A stretch of 64,000 bases of DNA, from NCBI GenBank assembly GCA_964454645.1, contig CAYVTM010000009.1:21929-85928 (forward strand), read 5' to 3'. The notes beneath the pieces are model-generated. The model made no database searches and was not told the DNA's origin. It saw nothing but the letters and a program-made list of their open reading frames with translations. The position numbers were made by a program, and so were the translations under genes. The DNA comes from CAYVTM01 sp964454645. Lineage in GTDB: Bacteria; Bacteroidota; Bacteroidia; Sphingobacteriales; Sphingobacteriaceae. Shown piece by piece: positions 35,029 through 43,156 of the stretch (positions within the stretch are counted from its first letter, which is position 1; the number at the start of each line of letters is the position of its first letter).

Positions 35029-35811
35029 TTACTCTCCTTTAAATAGCGGTTTACGTTTTTCCAGGAAAGCCCGTATTCCTTCTTTATTATCAACGGTATC
35101 ACCCGCAGCTGCCTGTAACTCTTCTTCAATATCCAATTGATCTTCCAGGTTATTAAACAACGATTCGTTCAAGGCACGTTTGGTTAAACCTAAACCGCGT
35201 GTTGGCATTTGGGATAGTTTCTCAGCTATTGCAAAGGCATCTGCCTGCAAATTATCAGCAGCACTAACGTTGTATATCATACCAAACTCCAATGCTTTCG
35301 CTGCAGTAATTTTATCTGCCAAAAACATCATCGCCGTAGCACGTTGTAAGCCTGCTAAGCGTGGTAAAAAAAATGTCCCCCCGCTATCGGGAATTAATCC
35401 GATATTACTGAAGGACTGTATAAAAGATGCCGTATCAGCGGCAAGGGTAATATCACAAGCTAAAGCAATGTTGGCACCTGCTCCTGCAGCAACCCCATTC
35501 ACTCCGCACACAATCGGCTTCTCAATGGTTCTGATCTTACGTATTATGGGATTGTACTGTTCGCGTACAATAGCATCAATGGATGGAGCATCTTCGGCAA
35601 TAGCCTCTGCCAAATCCTGTCCGGCACAAAAAGCTCTTCCTTCTCCGGTAATATAAATCGCGCGTATTCCTTTATTCGAAGCACATTCATCCAATGCATC
35701 CTGCAATTCCAAAGCCATTGCACGATTAAAACTGTTAAGTACTTCCGGACGGTTTAATGTTAGGATTGCTACAGCCCCTGACAGTTCGAAGGTAATATTC
35801 TTATATTCCAT
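35029..35811 (-). CDS. paaG: Ring 1,2-epoxyphenylacetyl-CoA isomerase PaaG
   Basis: A 260-residue crotonase-fold enzyme. The segment GVAAGAGANIALACDITLAA, followed by SFIQSFSNIGLIPDSGGTFFLPRL, is diagnostic of PaaG rather than PaaF. It converts the epoxide made by PaaABCE into an oxepin-CoA, and shifts double bonds in the lower pathway. A separate PaaF hydratase is not seen in the operon. It lies 18 bases after paaD. Confidence 0.88.
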   Translation of the reverse strand: MEYKNITFELSGAVAILTLNRPEVLNSFNRAMALELQDALDECASNKGIRAIYITGEGRAFCAGQDLAEAIAEDAPSIDAIVREQYNPIIRKIRTIEKPIVCGVNGVAAGAGANIALACDITLAADTASFIQSFSNIGLIPDSGGTFFLPRLAGLQRATAMMFLADKITAAKALEFGMIYNVSAADNLQADAFAIAEKLSQMPTRGLGLTKRALNESLFNNLEDQLDIEEELQAAAGDTVDNKEGIRAFLEKRKPLFKGE

Positions 35812-35829
35812 ATACAGCTGTTAAATTTC

Positions 35830-36324
35830 TTATATACATTTAAAATAATCGAAAGGTTCGAGACAGTTGTCGCATTTATATAAAGCTTTACATGCCGTAG
35901 ACCCGAATTCGCTGGTTTTATGTGTACGCATAGATCTACAATGGGGGCACTGTACTTCTATCTCCTGATCGTCCAATAAAGCTGTAGTCCGCTGTTCCAC
36001 TTGTTGATTAGGGGGAGCAATACCATAAGCCCTTAACTTTTCTTTGGCTTCTGCACTCATCCAGCCGGTTGTCCATGCCGGACTATAAATCATTTGGATT
36101 TTAAAATTATGTATGCCTTTCGAATGCAGGAGCGAAGCAATATCCAGCTCAATCACGTGCATTGCGGGACATCCACTGTAGGTAGGTGTTATTTGAATGA
36201 TAAATTCATCACCTTCTTTCATTACATTCCTTACAATTCCAAGTTCCACAATATTAATCACCGGTATTTCGGGATCGGGAACCTGAGCGAGTAAAGTATA
36301 TATTTCGGATGCATGCATAATCAT
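35830..36324 (-). CDS. paaD: Phenylacetyl-CoA epoxidase assembly subunit PaaD
   Basis: A 164-residue protein. The N-terminal MIP18/DUF59 domain has VPDPEIPVINIVELGIVRNV and TPTYSGCPAMHVIE. The C-terminus has a zinc-ribbon-like set of four cysteines (CPHC and CDNC). PaaD helps mature the diiron site of PaaA, by analogy with Fe-S assembly proteins. The exact start may be the second Met (36318). It lies 47 bases after paaC. Confidence 0.9.
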   Translation of the reverse strand: MIMHASEIYTLLAQVPDPEIPVINIVELGIVRNVMKEGDEFIIQITPTYSGCPAMHVIELDIASLLHSKGIHNFKIQMIYSPAWTTGWMSAEAKEKLRAYGIAPPNQQVEQRTTALLDDQEIEVQCPHCRSMRTHKTSEFGSTACKALYKCDNCLEPFDYFKCI

Positions 36325-36371
36325 CTATTCAAACAGCAAACCCTTTAATCATAAGGGTTTATATATTTTAT

Positions 36372-37130
36372 TCACCATTTTACACCGGGATGGGAACGAT
36401 GCAAATGTTGCATCTCCGCCAATAAAAATCCCAGATGTTCGGTATGTACACCGTCACGACTTCCTCTTTTCATAAATACATCTTTCGGCAAAGTCAAAGT
36501 TGCGGATTGTAACACTTCAAAAATTGTTTGATCGAAGGCAGATTTAACTTTTGTAAGATCTGATGCAATACCTGCCGATATTAACACTTTATCAATTTCA
36601 TTCATCTCAAACAACTCTCCGGTGTAACACCATAAATCGTTTAATGCTTCTTGTACCCGCCTATGACTTTCCTCGGTACCATCTCCCAGGCGTTCCATCC
36701 ATTTTGCAGAATGACGCAGGTGATAAGTAAACTCTTTCAAACTCTTTGCTGCTATAGCTGCAAGAGTTTCATCTTTACTTTCCGTCAGTAAAGTATAAAA
36801 ATGATAATTAAAAGTACTTAAGATAAATTGTTTAACCACAACATAGGCGAAATCAATATTCGGTTGTTCGGCAAGCAACGGATTATAAAAGGATCTTTCG
36901 TTACGAAGAAAGGCTAAATCGTCTTCGCTTCTTCCTTTTCCTTCTACCGAGACTGCATATTGATACCAGGCGCTTGTCTGGCCCAAAAGGTCTAATGCCA
37001 TATTGGTATTTGCAATATCTTCTTCGAGAAAAGGAGCTTTACTGCTTAGTTCCGAAAGACGATGACCGGCAATCAGGTTGGTATCACCTAAACGTAAGAG
37101 GTATTGAAATAATGCTTCTTGCTGATTCAT
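36372..37130 (-). CDS. paaC: Phenylacetyl-CoA epoxidase structural subunit PaaC
   Basis: A 252-residue ferritin-like subunit homologous to PaaA but without the diiron site, with RLGDTNLIAGHRLSEL at the start and a helical fold (MALDLLGQTSAWYQYA, LKEFTYHLRHSAKWMERLGDG). It stabilises PaaA in the PaaA-PaaC core. It lies 5 bases after paaB. Confidence 0.92.
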   Translation of the reverse strand: MNQQEALFQYLLRLGDTNLIAGHRLSELSSKAPFLEEDIANTNMALDLLGQTSAWYQYAVSVEGKGRSEDDLAFLRNERSFYNPLLAEQPNIDFAYVVVKQFILSTFNYHFYTLLTESKDETLAAIAAKSLKEFTYHLRHSAKWMERLGDGTEESHRRVQEALNDLWCYTGELFEMNEIDKVLISAGIASDLTKVKSAFDQTIFEVLQSATLTLPKDVFMKRGSRDGVHTEHLGFLLAEMQHLHRSHPGVKW

Positions 37131-37135
37131 AAATT

Positions 37136-37429
37136 TTAGATATGCGTAATTCCTTCGGGAACATGGTAAAAAGTTGGATGACGATAAATTTTATCGTTTG
37201 CAGGGTCGAAAAATGGGCCTACATCCTCAGGTGTTGATGCAACAATTTCAGCGGCAGGGACTACCCAAATATTTGTACCTTCATTTCTTCTGCAATACAA
37301 ATCCCTTGCATTTTGTAATGCCATTTCTTTATCGTGCGCATGTACCGAACCGCAATGTTTATGCGGCTGTCCGGGTTTGCTCTGAACAAACACTTCCCAA
37401 AGTGCTCCTTGTGTATCTTTAATTTCCAT
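37136..37429 (-). CDS. paaB: Phenylacetyl-CoA epoxidase subunit PaaB
   Basis: A 97-residue small subunit. WEVFVQSKPGQPHKHCGSVHAHDKEMALQNARDLYCRRNEG is the PaaB signature, and the tail EDVGPFFDPANDKIYRHPTFY is typical. It bridges the PaaA-PaaC core. It lies 5 bases after paaA. Confidence 0.95.
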   Translation of the reverse strand: MEIKDTQGALWEVFVQSKPGQPHKHCGSVHAHDKEMALQNARDLYCRRNEGTNIWVVPAAEIVASTPEDVGPFFDPANDKIYRHPTFYHVPEGITHI

Positions 37430-37434
37430 AAAAA

Positions 37435-38379
37435 TTATGCTGCTTTTACTTTATTTCTTTTGGCTGCGTATGCTGCTGCTGCTGCACGTACCCATGTCCC
37501 TTCTTCGTGTGCTTCAACTTTTGCGTCAATACGTTCTTTATTACAAGGACCATTCCCTTTGACTACATTCCAGAATTCATCCCAGTCTATTTTACCAAAG
37601 TCGTATCCTTTTTTACTTTCATTCCATTTCAACTCTTTATCCGGAATTGTTAATCCCAAATAATCAGCTTGCGGCTTTGTTTGATTTACAAAACGCTGAC
37701 GCAACTGATCATTACTTTCGCGTTTAATTTTCCATCGTATTGCATTTGCCGTATTCGGAGATTCTTCATCCTTAGGACCGAACATCATTAAGCTCGGCCA
37801 CCACCAACGGTTCAGAGCATCTTGTGCCATTTCCCGCTGCTCAGGCGTTCCTTGTGCCAATACCTGCATAATTTCATAACCCTGACGTTGATGAAAGCTT
37901 TCTTCCTTACAAATACGCACCATCGCTCGTGCATAAGGGCCATAAGAAGTACGTTGCAACATCACCTGATTCATAATGGCAGCACCATCCACCAACCACC
38001 CGATTGCACCCATATCCGCCCAGGTTAATGTCGGATAATTAAAGATGCTCGAATACTTTGCTTTACCGGTATGTAATTGCTCCAACATTTCCTCACGGGA
38101 AATCCCCATAGATTCCGCAGCACTGTATAAATACAATCCATGCCCGGCTTCATCCTGCACTTTGGCCAATAGTACAATTTTTCTTCTCAAACTCGGGGCA
38201 CGGGTAATCCAATTTCCCTCAGGCTGCATTCCAATAATTTCTGAATGAGCATGTTGCGAAATCTGACGAATTAAATGTTTACGATATTGTTCCGGCATCC
38301 AATCTTTCGGCTCAATCATCTCGTTACGATCAAGCTTTGCCTGAAAACCCTGTTCTAATTTACTTTCATCCAAATGCAT
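37435..38379 (-). CDS. paaA: Phenylacetyl-CoA epoxidase catalytic subunit PaaA
   Basis: A 314-residue ferritin-like diiron monooxygenase subunit. The iron-ligand motifs lie in QDEAGHGLYLYSAAES and CKEESFHQRQGYEIM (the two ExxH sites). It inserts one oxygen atom into the ring of phenylacetyl-CoA using electrons from PaaE. It is the first gene of the operon and has a textbook promoter at 38410-38440. Confidence 0.95.
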   Translation of the reverse strand: MHLDESKLEQGFQAKLDRNEMIEPKDWMPEQYRKHLIRQISQHAHSEIIGMQPEGNWITRAPSLRRKIVLLAKVQDEAGHGLYLYSAAESMGISREEMLEQLHTGKAKYSSIFNYPTLTWADMGAIGWLVDGAAIMNQVMLQRTSYGPYARAMVRICKEESFHQRQGYEIMQVLAQGTPEQREMAQDALNRWWWPSLMMFGPKDEESPNTANAIRWKIKRESNDQLRQRFVNQTKPQADYLGLTIPDKELKWNESKKGYDFGKIDWDEFWNVVKGNGPCNKERIDAKVEAHEEGTWVRAAAAAYAAKRNKVKAA

Positions 38380-38409
38380 AAGTTCTTTCTTTAGGATTGT
38401 AATGAATCA

Positions 38410-38440
38410 CAAATTTATAAATAATTCGCCCCCCTTCAAA
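38410..38440 (-). promoter_or_regulatory. Consensus promoter of the paaABCDGHIJ operon
   Basis: On the minus strand, TTTG (38440-38437), a 19-base spacer and TAAATTTG (38417-38410) match the Bacteroidota consensus exactly. The leader before paaA is about 26 bases. No dyad operator is obvious beside it. Confidence 0.75.
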
Positions 38441-38521
38441 GGAATTCGCTTTTTAAACAAAACATAATTTCTTATCCGAAAATCGATCTTTAATTTTAAT
38501 TTTACCCACAAATTTTAAATC

Positions 38522-39595
38522 ATGGCTAAATTTCATTCCCTTAAAGTAATTGATATCCGTAAAGAAACCACAGATTGTGTGAGTATCGCGTTCGAAGTAC
38601 CCGATCATCTGAAAAATGATTATCAATATACTCAAGGGCAATATGTTACCTTAAAATTAAATATCGGAGGCGAGGAAATACGCCGCTCGTATTCCCTTTG
38701 CAGTAGTCCGGTATCCGACACCGAATTGCGTATCGCTGCAAAAAAAGTAACAACGGGAAAAGGATCGGGATATCTGAACGATACCCTTAAAGTAGGAGAT
38801 TTATTAGAGGTGATGACCCCAATGGGAAATTTTCATACTAAACTGGATGCCTCTAATTCCAAAAATTATATACTGTTTGCAGGAGGTAGCGGAATCACTC
38901 CTATGCTATCCATTATCAAATCGGTGCTAAAAGCTGAACCGCAAAGTTCATTACTTTTACTTTATGGAAATCTGAATGAAGATGCTATCATTTTTAAAAA
39001 TGAATTAGAACAATTAAGTCAAAATAACCCGAATCGTTTAAACGTAATCCATATACTTGATAAACCCGTCATAACAATAGATGTTTTACATACAGGTATC
39101 ATGACTACCGATAAGGTAAAAGCTCTGATCGAAAAGTATGTGGACGTATCTAAGCCAAACGAGTTTTTCATTTGCGGTCCCACCCCAATGATGAAAAATA
39201 CGGAAGATACCTTACTCACATTAAATATTCCTAAACAAAATATACATCTTGAATATTTTACGGCGAGCCTAGATGCAGCCAAAGAAAATATACAACCCTC
39301 AGGAGAGAATCGTATTGTTTCGCAAATTACCGTGATTCTTGATGGTAACGAAACCAGTTTCGAATTAGCTTCCGACGGACAAACCATTTTAGATGCAGCT
39401 ATGAATGCCGATGTTGATGTTCCATTCTCCTGTAAAGGTGCTGTATGTTGTACCTGCCGTGCTAAACTTGTGGAAGGCCAGGTGAGTATGAAAGCAAATT
39501 ATGCTTTGACGGAAGAAGAAGTTGAAGAAGGATTTATACTTACTTGTCAATCGCATCCTTTAACTCCTACCGTAATTGTTGACTATGATGTTTAA
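38522..39595 (+). CDS. paaE: Phenylacetyl-CoA epoxidase reductase subunit PaaE
   Basis: A 357-residue NAD(P)H:flavin-linked electron donor. The FAD-binding part has RRSYSLCSSP, the NAD part has GGSGITPMLSIIK, and the C-terminal plant-type 2Fe-2S domain has Cys304, Cys309, Cys312 (Cx4Cx2C) and a later Cys near 342. It passes electrons to PaaA. Unusually it is divergent from paaABCD rather than the fifth gene of the operon. Confidence 0.93.
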   Translation: MAKFHSLKVIDIRKETTDCVSIAFEVPDHLKNDYQYTQGQYVTLKLNIGGEEIRRSYSLCSSPVSDTELRIAAKKVTTGKGSGYLNDTLKVGDLLEVMTPMGNFHTKLDASNSKNYILFAGGSGITPMLSIIKSVLKAEPQSSLLLLYGNLNEDAIIFKNELEQLSQNNPNRLNVIHILDKPVITIDVLHTGIMTTDKVKALIEKYVDVSKPNEFFICGPTPMMKNTEDTLLTLNIPKQNIHLEYFTASLDAAKENIQPSGENRIVSQITVILDGNETSFELASDGQTILDAAMNADVDVPFSCKGAVCCTCRAKLVEGQVSMKANYALTEEEVEEGFILTCQSHPLTPTVIVDYDV

Positions 39596-39612
39596 TCGAT
39601 AAAAATCAAAAA

Positions 39613-40317
39613 ATGAATATTATTATAAGCGGTGCAAGCAGTGGGATTGGTTTTGAAGCAGCTTTGGAATTGATTCGAGATCAAACGAATACCGTAATAA
39701 CGATTGCCCGTTCTGCCGAAAACCTGCAACGCTTATATACCATTGCTAAGGATTTGAATCCCGATGCCCGCTTGATTCCTGCACAATTCGATATCGTAAA
39801 AGGAGATTACGAGCAAGGGCTCATCCCTTTTGTTCAACAGAAATTATCCGGGATTGATATACTGATTAACAATGCCGGCCAACTCATCAACAAACCTTTT
39901 TCCCAACAAAACGAAGATGATTGGTACACTATGTTTGAAGCCAATGTGCTTGGGCATGTGCGCATGATTAAAGCATTGCTTCCTCTGTTCAACAGTCCTG
40001 CGCATATTGTAAATATCGGTAGCATGGGTGGGTTTCAGGGGAGCTCAAAATTCCCCGGGCTCGCTTCTTACTCTGCAAGCAAATCGGCATTACATACCTT
40101 GAGCGAATGCTTAGCGGAAGAATTTAAAGAACAACAGATTAAGGTAAATTGCCTTGCTCTGGGGTCGGCACAAACCGAAATGTTCGAGAAAGCATTTCCG
40201 GGTTATGAATCGCCGGTTTTGGCTTTTGAAATGGGTAAATATGTTGCCGACTTTGCTTTAAGCGGCCATAAATATTTCAATGGCAAAGTTCTTCCGGTTG
40301 CTGTAGATACTCCTTAA
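39613..40317 (+). CDS. SDR-family oxidoreductase after paaE
   Basis: A 234-residue classical short-chain dehydrogenase with SGASSGIG (residues 5-12), NNAG near 86 and the catalytic YSASK (Tyr153, Lys157). It follows paaE by 17 bases and is probably co-transcribed. A role in the paa pathway is possible, but the substrate is unknown. Confidence 0.85.
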   Translation: MNIIISGASSGIGFEAALELIRDQTNTVITIARSAENLQRLYTIAKDLNPDARLIPAQFDIVKGDYEQGLIPFVQQKLSGIDILINNAGQLINKPFSQQNEDDWYTMFEANVLGHVRMIKALLPLFNSPAHIVNIGSMGGFQGSSKFPGLASYSASKSALHTLSECLAEEFKEQQIKVNCLALGSAQTEMFEKAFPGYESPVLAFEMGKYVADFALSGHKYFNGKVLPVAVDTP

Positions 40318-40469
40318 GCAGAATCGTTTATACTTATGCTGTACAAATATACAGCTTGCCTCCTGAATAGTGATTGTACAAAAGAAATAAGTGTTTATAT
40401 GATACGATCTTTTGTAAAACTACATGCAATGATATACGAAGCAGATATGATTGCGGCAATGCAAAATAA

Positions 40470-40504
40470 CCATAGCATAAGAAATTCATTATCTTATGCT
40501 ATGG
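40470..40504. repeat. Perfect 13-base inverted repeat
   Basis: CCATAGCATAAGA (40470-40482) and TCTTATGCTATGG (40492-40504) are exact complements around a 9-base loop. The plus-strand 3' side is TCAAAATTTTT, so it could be a weak terminator for the paaE unit, or a binding site. It lies inside what could be coding sequence of a decayed gene. Confidence 0.75.
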
Positions 40505-40589
40505 TCAAAATTTTTGGGAATTGATTAACACCCCGATAGACGAACTCAGAAAACAAGATCGACTTGCAATCGGGCGAAAGATTTTTTAA
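40476..40589 (+). pseudogene. Possible C-terminal remnant of an unknown gene
   Basis: An open frame of 37 codons runs from just after a stop at 40473-40475 to TAA at 40587-40589. It has no start and includes FWELINTPIDELRKQDRLAIG followed by RKIF: a protein-like composition unlike random intergenic DNA. I do not recognise the parent. It overlaps the 3' end of the convergent lipoprotein gene by 4 bases. It could equally be a chance frame. Confidence 0.3.
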
Positions 40590-40972
40590 TTCAAAATCAT
40601 ATATCGCTGTGTCACTTTCTGCGAGATAACCTGTGCGGCAGTAGTGTCGGCAATACGTGTCCCTCCTAAATCTTTCCCGGCAGTGATGTAATAGTTCCCG
40701 ATGAGTATATATCCGAAATCCGCAATACCATCACTTTTGCTCTTAATATTCAGCAAAGGGAAATCACGTTGAATATCTTCGTATGAAGAAAACAGCTTTA
40801 CATCACCTTCGTGTACAAAAGCATTATTAATATCAAATAATTTTACGATTAATCTTCCCGTATTCTGAGAGGTATCGCTGGTTATAATGGGTTGTGCCGG
40901 TTCAACAATTGTTTGTTTTGTACAAGCAAACAGGCTTAATGAAAAGATAATTAATATACTAAGTGTTCTCAT
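40586..40972 (-). CDS. Small lipoprotein after the flavin reductase gene
   Basis: A 128-residue protein with a lipoprotein signal (Cys17 in SLFACTKQT) and no family I recognise. The rest looks like a single beta-rich carboxypeptidase-regulatory-like fold (GRLIVKLFDINNAFVHEGDVKL, GIADFGYILIGNYYITAGKD). Its ATG overlaps the stop of the flavin reductase gene by 4 bases, so it is the last gene of the fahA unit. Function unknown. Confidence 0.78.
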   Translation of the reverse strand: MRTLSILIIFSLSLFACTKQTIVEPAQPIITSDTSQNTGRLIVKLFDINNAFVHEGDVKLFSSYEDIQRDFPLLNIKSKSDGIADFGYILIGNYYITAGKDLGGTRIADTTAAQVISQKVTQRYMILN

Positions 40973-41829
40973 ATATTTAGCAATAATTTCCAGGCAGTAC
41001 TTACATCACCGGTATCTAATAGCTGTTTTGCTTTTAAATGAATTTCCTCCTGACTAAGCCCTTTTTTGATTCCTTCGATCTGTTTCTTTTCAGACTCATC
41101 CATCGCGGGCACTTCCTCTACATTCCCCAATTGCCCTAAATTATTTCCGGTTAAAATTTTTGAATTACGAATATATTCGGGCAAGGCATCGACCCCGATA
41201 CCCATTGTACGTATAGGTTTCGTTACCTTGAATAAACTTTCGGGAATCACACGTGAATACCAGTCTCCCCCCAAACGTGCCACATGATCCATTTTCAGTT
41301 GATCAATTTTTCCTTCAGCATCCAATACATCTTCTGATATATACATACGAACAACTTCTGCAAGAACAAGATTACCGGCTCCGGGAGTGTCTGCCAGTTC
41401 GATCACATCCCGAATTATACACTCCAATTGTACCGGTGATTCTTTTACACGAGGAGGTTTTATCAATTCCGACTTTATCGGAGTAAATCCCGATTTCACA
41501 AACTCATCTACTCCTTTAGGATATTCCGTACTCGACAAAGAAGTCTGTTGTACCATCGCGTAATTCACAATATTGACTACACATTCCTTAACCTCTTTAA
41601 TATTTTCGAGTGTATGTTTGATGGTATTATCGCGCACACGTCGTGCAGGCGAAAAAACAAGTATGGGAGGATTTGAGCTGAAAAGGTTGAAAAAACTAAA
41701 GGGGCTTAAATTCACATTTCCTTTCGCATCTATAGTACTTACAAAAGCAATCGGCCTGGGTGCTACAGCATATTGCAAAAACATCTGTACCTGTGAAGGG
41801 GATAATTCTTTTATGTCAAAAGTTTTCAT
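40969..41829 (-). CDS. Flavin reductase family (DIM6/NTAB) protein
   Basis: A 286-residue protein with a flavin-reductase-like FMN-binding domain: APRPIAFVSTIDAKGNVNLSPFSFFN and NPPILVFSPARRVRD are family motifs. A C-terminal helical extension of about 80 residues follows. It lies 17 bases after the fumarylacetoacetase gene, an arrangement that recurs in Bacteroidota tyrosine-catabolism regions. The electron acceptor is unknown. Confidence 0.87.
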   Translation of the reverse strand: MKTFDIKELSPSQVQMFLQYAVAPRPIAFVSTIDAKGNVNLSPFSFFNLFSSNPPILVFSPARRVRDNTIKHTLENIKEVKECVVNIVNYAMVQQTSLSSTEYPKGVDEFVKSGFTPIKSELIKPPRVKESPVQLECIIRDVIELADTPGAGNLVLAEVVRMYISEDVLDAEGKIDQLKMDHVARLGGDWYSRVIPESLFKVTKPIRTMGIGVDALPEYIRNSKILTGNNLGQLGNVEEVPAMDESEKKQIEGIKKGLSQEEIHLKAKQLLDTGDVSTAWKLLLNI

Positions 41830-41846
41830 ACCAACAAATTATCGCT

Positions 41847-42848
41847 TTAAATATTTTTCTTCAATGCTAAAATAGAGAAGCCGGTACTTGCTTTTTTAAT
41901 TGTATTGTTTAATCTGCCCAAGCCTGTAATTTCCATCTCTACGATATCACCATCTTGCAACCATTGTGGTTTATAATTCGGATCGTTTAGGAGGCCGGTA
42001 CCATTCAGTTCTAAGAAACATCCTGTACCCACCGTTCCCGAACCAATTACATCACCGGGTAAAATATCTGCTCCATATGCACAGCGTTCTATAATCTCGG
42101 CAAAGGTCCAATCCATGTCACCTGTATTACCACCGGAAACTTCCACACCATTTACCCAACATTTCATTTGCAAGTTGTAATTGTTTCCAACATGCCCTTC
42201 TTTTGGGGGAACTTTGTACGGTTCCAGCTCATCGGGTGTAACTAACCAGGGACCGATAACAGTACTGAAATCTTTTCCTTTGGCAGGACCTAAATTCAAT
42301 AGCATTTCTTCCATTTGCAGGGTACGGGCACTCATGTCGTTCATAATCATGTATCCTGCAATATATTCATCCGCCTCTGCTGCGGTAATGTTTCTTCCTT
42401 TCTTACCAATAACAATTGCCAGCTCCAATTCAAAATCCAATTTATGAAAATGGTCGGGCATACATTCAATTTCTCCCGGACCTTGAATAGCATTATGATT
42501 AGTGAAATAGAAAATAGGGTATTGATCAAACTCTTTAATCATATCTACTTTACGGTTTCTTCTTGCTGCTGCAACATGCTGGCGGAAAGCATACCCGTCT
42601 CGGCAGGAAGTCGGGTGAGGCACCGGTGCTATCAATTCAAAGAAAACTTCCTCTTTCGCCTTTAAAGAACCCTCAGAAATAGAATCCTGAATTTTCCGGG
42701 CACGTTCCATTAACTCCTCCCCTCCCTTTAAAAAATCGGCCATGGAGTCGGGGATTAATTTATCGCAGGAGTGTAGATTATAAATATGGCCTTTTAAAAA
42801 TAAGCCCAGATGCTCTTGTTCCTCTGTTTTATACGATACCAGTTTCAT
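41847..42848 (-). CDS. fahA: Fumarylacetoacetate hydrolase family protein (fumarylacetoacetase)
   Basis: A 333-residue FAH-fold hydrolase. I choose the start at MKLVSYK (42848); an in-frame ATG at 42899 would add 17 residues with no family support. The metal-binding acidic segment (ELELAIVIGKKG) and NDMSARTLQ, GSGTVGTGCFLELNG and GDIVEMEITGLG are FAH markers. With hmgA and hppD adjacent, cleavage of fumarylacetoacetate to fumarate and acetoacetate is the likely reaction. A consensus promoter lies at 42910-42941. Confidence 0.88.
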   Translation of the reverse strand: MKLVSYKTEEQEHLGLFLKGHIYNLHSCDKLIPDSMADFLKGGEELMERARKIQDSISEGSLKAKEEVFFELIAPVPHPTSCRDGYAFRQHVAAARRNRKVDMIKEFDQYPIFYFTNHNAIQGPGEIECMPDHFHKLDFELELAIVIGKKGRNITAAEADEYIAGYMIMNDMSARTLQMEEMLLNLGPAKGKDFSTVIGPWLVTPDELEPYKVPPKEGHVGNNYNLQMKCWVNGVEVSGGNTGDMDWTFAEIIERCAYGADILPGDVIGSGTVGTGCFLELNGTGLLNDPNYKPQWLQDGDIVEMEITGLGRLNNTIKKASTGFSILALKKNI

Positions 42849-43156
42849 ATATTTCTTTTTCCTTTCTGTATTAATATCAGGGATGTCTGAAATTCCCATG
42901 AATAATGCTCAAAGCTAAAAAAAATTAAGTTTTTACCTCAATTCCTCATTTATTTTAATTTTTATTCAGAAAAGGCTAACTTAGCCAAAGATTCTTATGC
43001 CGGACACGTATACACATATATACCTTAGGAAGCGTATTGCGATGAATGTACTTTCATCGTATCGCATAGGCTTGTTGTCAAAGATCGTCTTTGCTCAATA
43101 TTCGCTGTAATACGTTCATATCATTTTTTCATTACAAAATTCAAGCAAAATTCACT
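42849..43156. other. Divergent control region between fahA and hmgA
   Basis: 308 bases between two divergent tyrosine-catabolism genes. It holds a consensus minus-strand promoter (42910-42941). I see no match to the -7 consensus for hmgA and no clear operator dyad. Confidence 0.45.
42910..42941 (-). promoter_or_regulatory. Consensus promoter for fahA
   Basis: On the minus strand TTG (42941-42939), a 21-base spacer and TAGCTTTG (42917-42910), identical to the parE -7 box. Confidence 0.65.

Noticed and set aside
40336..40524. 62-codon plus-strand frame after the SDR gene
   Set aside because: It includes the perfect hairpin and has no promoter or protein-like features; considered chance.
41253..41486. 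77-codon plus-strand frame opposite the flavin reductase gene
   Set aside because: Antisense to a clear gene.
43091..43156. TTG-initiated N-terminal extension of hmgA
   Set aside because: Adds 22 residues unlike the family; the internal ATG at 43157 gives the normal N-terminus.
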